From NCBI GenBank assembly GCA_964526565.1, contig CAZGMC010000138.1, positions 1 through 6,447 on the forward strand: 6,447 nucleotides of DNA. Direction: 5' to 3'. The stretch comes from CAZGMC01 sp964526565. Its GTDB lineage: Bacteria > Pseudomonadota > Alphaproteobacteria > DSM-16000 > Inquilinaceae. Made by a program: the position numbers and the translations under genes. A model generated the notes under the pieces. That model saw only the letters and a program-made list of their open reading frames with translations, was not told the origin of the DNA and did not search any database. Position 1 is the first letter of the stretch. Every line of letters begins with the position of its first letter. Shown here one piece after another: positions 6,184 to 6,447 of this stretch.

Positions 6184-6393
6184 ACTGCCCGCTGCCGCTT
6201 GGTGTGCGAGCGCTCCGGTACGGCGAAAAACCCAGGGACCGCTCGCAGGGTTCTTGGACATTGTGAATCAGACACTTGACCCCGGCTGCCCGGCGCCTCC
6301 CCGGCCCAGGCCCGGTTGCAGGGTCCAATCCGCCCGCACCTCTCGCAAACCACCTTGCAACACCCTGCGAACTCGGCGAAACTGCCAAAAGCG
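6184..6393 (+). promoter_or_regulatory. CRISPR leader
   Basis: Non-coding DNA of about 210 bp between cas2 and the inferred first repeat, the normal place and size for a leader, which holds the array promoter and guides Cas1-Cas2 integration. An inverted repeat, TGCGAGCG (6205-6212) with CGCTCGCA (6240-6247), surrounds CGAAAAACCCAGGGACC. GCAGGGT occurs at 6245-6251 and 6318-6324. The last 50 bases carry four GC(A/G)A-type motifs (6345, 6357, 6367, 6376). TTGGAC (6254-6259) and TTGACC (6276-6281) resemble -35 boxes, but no matching -10 is convincing. Confidence 0.75.
6205..6247. repeat. Inverted repeat in the leader just after cas2
   Basis: Perfect 8-bp arms, TGCGAGCG and CGCTCGCA, with a 27-bp interval. 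The left arm also overlaps the self-palindrome GAGCGCTC (6208-6215). There is no T-run after it, so it does not look like an intrinsic terminator. From memory, type I-C leaders have a similar element after cas2 (inverted GTGCGA arms around an A-rich centre), which suggests a shared leader or promoter function. Confidence 0.65.
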
Positions 6394-6447
6394 CCATCCG
6401 CGGCAGCAATGCCGCGGCCTAATTGAAGCATGCAATTCCTCAAGGCA
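6394..6447 (+). CRISPR. Probable first CRISPR repeat (6394-6429) and start of first spacer (6430-6447)
   Basis: Only one copy is visible, so this is inferred. The segment contains a perfect hairpin, CCGCGGCA (6398-6405), loop GCAA, TGCCGCGG (6410-6417), with an 8-bp stem. It ends in ATTGAAGC (6422-6429), close to the ATTGAAA(C/G) end common to type I repeats and their 8-nt crRNA 5' tag. Taking 36 nt gives 6394-6429; the 5' edge could be off by one or two bases. It lies about 210 bp after cas2, as expected. The 18 bases from 6430 are unrelated to the repeat and would be spacer DNA. The array continues beyond the window. Confidence 0.75.

Noticed and set aside
6205..6252. Intrinsic terminator after cas2
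   Set aside because: The arms are 27 bp apart and no T-run follows, so it fits a leader element better.
3853..6261. Long open frame on the - strand (802 codons) opposite cas4-cas1 and cas2
   Set aside because: It is a shadow of GC-rich coding DNA. Its translation is repetitive in Gly, Ala, Val and Gln with no family motifs, while the + strand encodes intact Cas4-Cas1 and Cas2.
6184..6447. Small protein genes in the leader on either strand
   Set aside because: Frames there are short and lack a credible ribosome site and family features, and they would overlap the leader and repeat.

Overview
The window holds most of a type I-G CRISPR-Cas locus (formerly type I-U), all on the + strand. In order it carries the 3' part of csx17 (cas8g), csb1 (cas7g), csb2 (a Cas5-Cas6-type protein), a 100-N assembly gap, a cas4-cas1 fusion, cas2, a leader, and what looks like the first CRISPR repeat with the start of its first spacer. 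This is the order known from Geobacter sulfurreducens (csx17 / GSU0053 / GSU0054 / cas4-cas1 / cas2). The expected cas3 would lie upstream, outside the window. No separate cas6 is present or needed, because the C-terminal part of Csb2 carries a Cas6-like glycine-rich loop.

Layout: 1-909 is the C-terminal 302 residues of Csx17. 906-1931 is csb1, overlapping csx17 by ATGA. 1937-3589 is csb2, five bases after csb1. 3590-3876 is a non-coding interval with an AT-rich perfect palindrome, 10-bp direct repeats and the gap at 3728-3827. 3877-5856 is cas4-cas1, 5890-6183 is cas2, 6184-6393 is the leader, 6394-6429 is the inferred first repeat and 6430-6447 is spacer. The effector genes (csx17-csb1-csb2) form one tightly coupled block. 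The adaptation genes (cas4-cas1, cas2) form a second block, probably with its own promoter in or near 3590-3876.

How the parts work together (family knowledge): Cas1, Cas2 and the fused Cas4 nuclease select, trim and insert new spacers next to the leader. Csb2 processes and caps the crRNA, Csb1 forms the backbone along it, and Csx17 is the large subunit that recognises target DNA and recruits Cas3.

The most unusual feature is a set of in-frame low-complexity inserts in conserved cas genes. There are two Gly-rich inserts in cas4-cas1 (6/21-nt and 12-nt units), a 12-nt repeat in csb2, and a related DD..SAEGA segment in both csx17 and csb2. The 10-bp repeat beside the gap suggests the same tendency in non-coding DNA. 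All motif positions expected for activity remain present.

The organism is a high-GC bacterium, probably proteobacterial, and the sequence comes from a draft or metagenomic assembly (100-N gap). Purple sulfur bacteria or Accumulibacter-like lineages would fit the high GC and in-frame tandem repeats, but the window alone does not prove any taxon.
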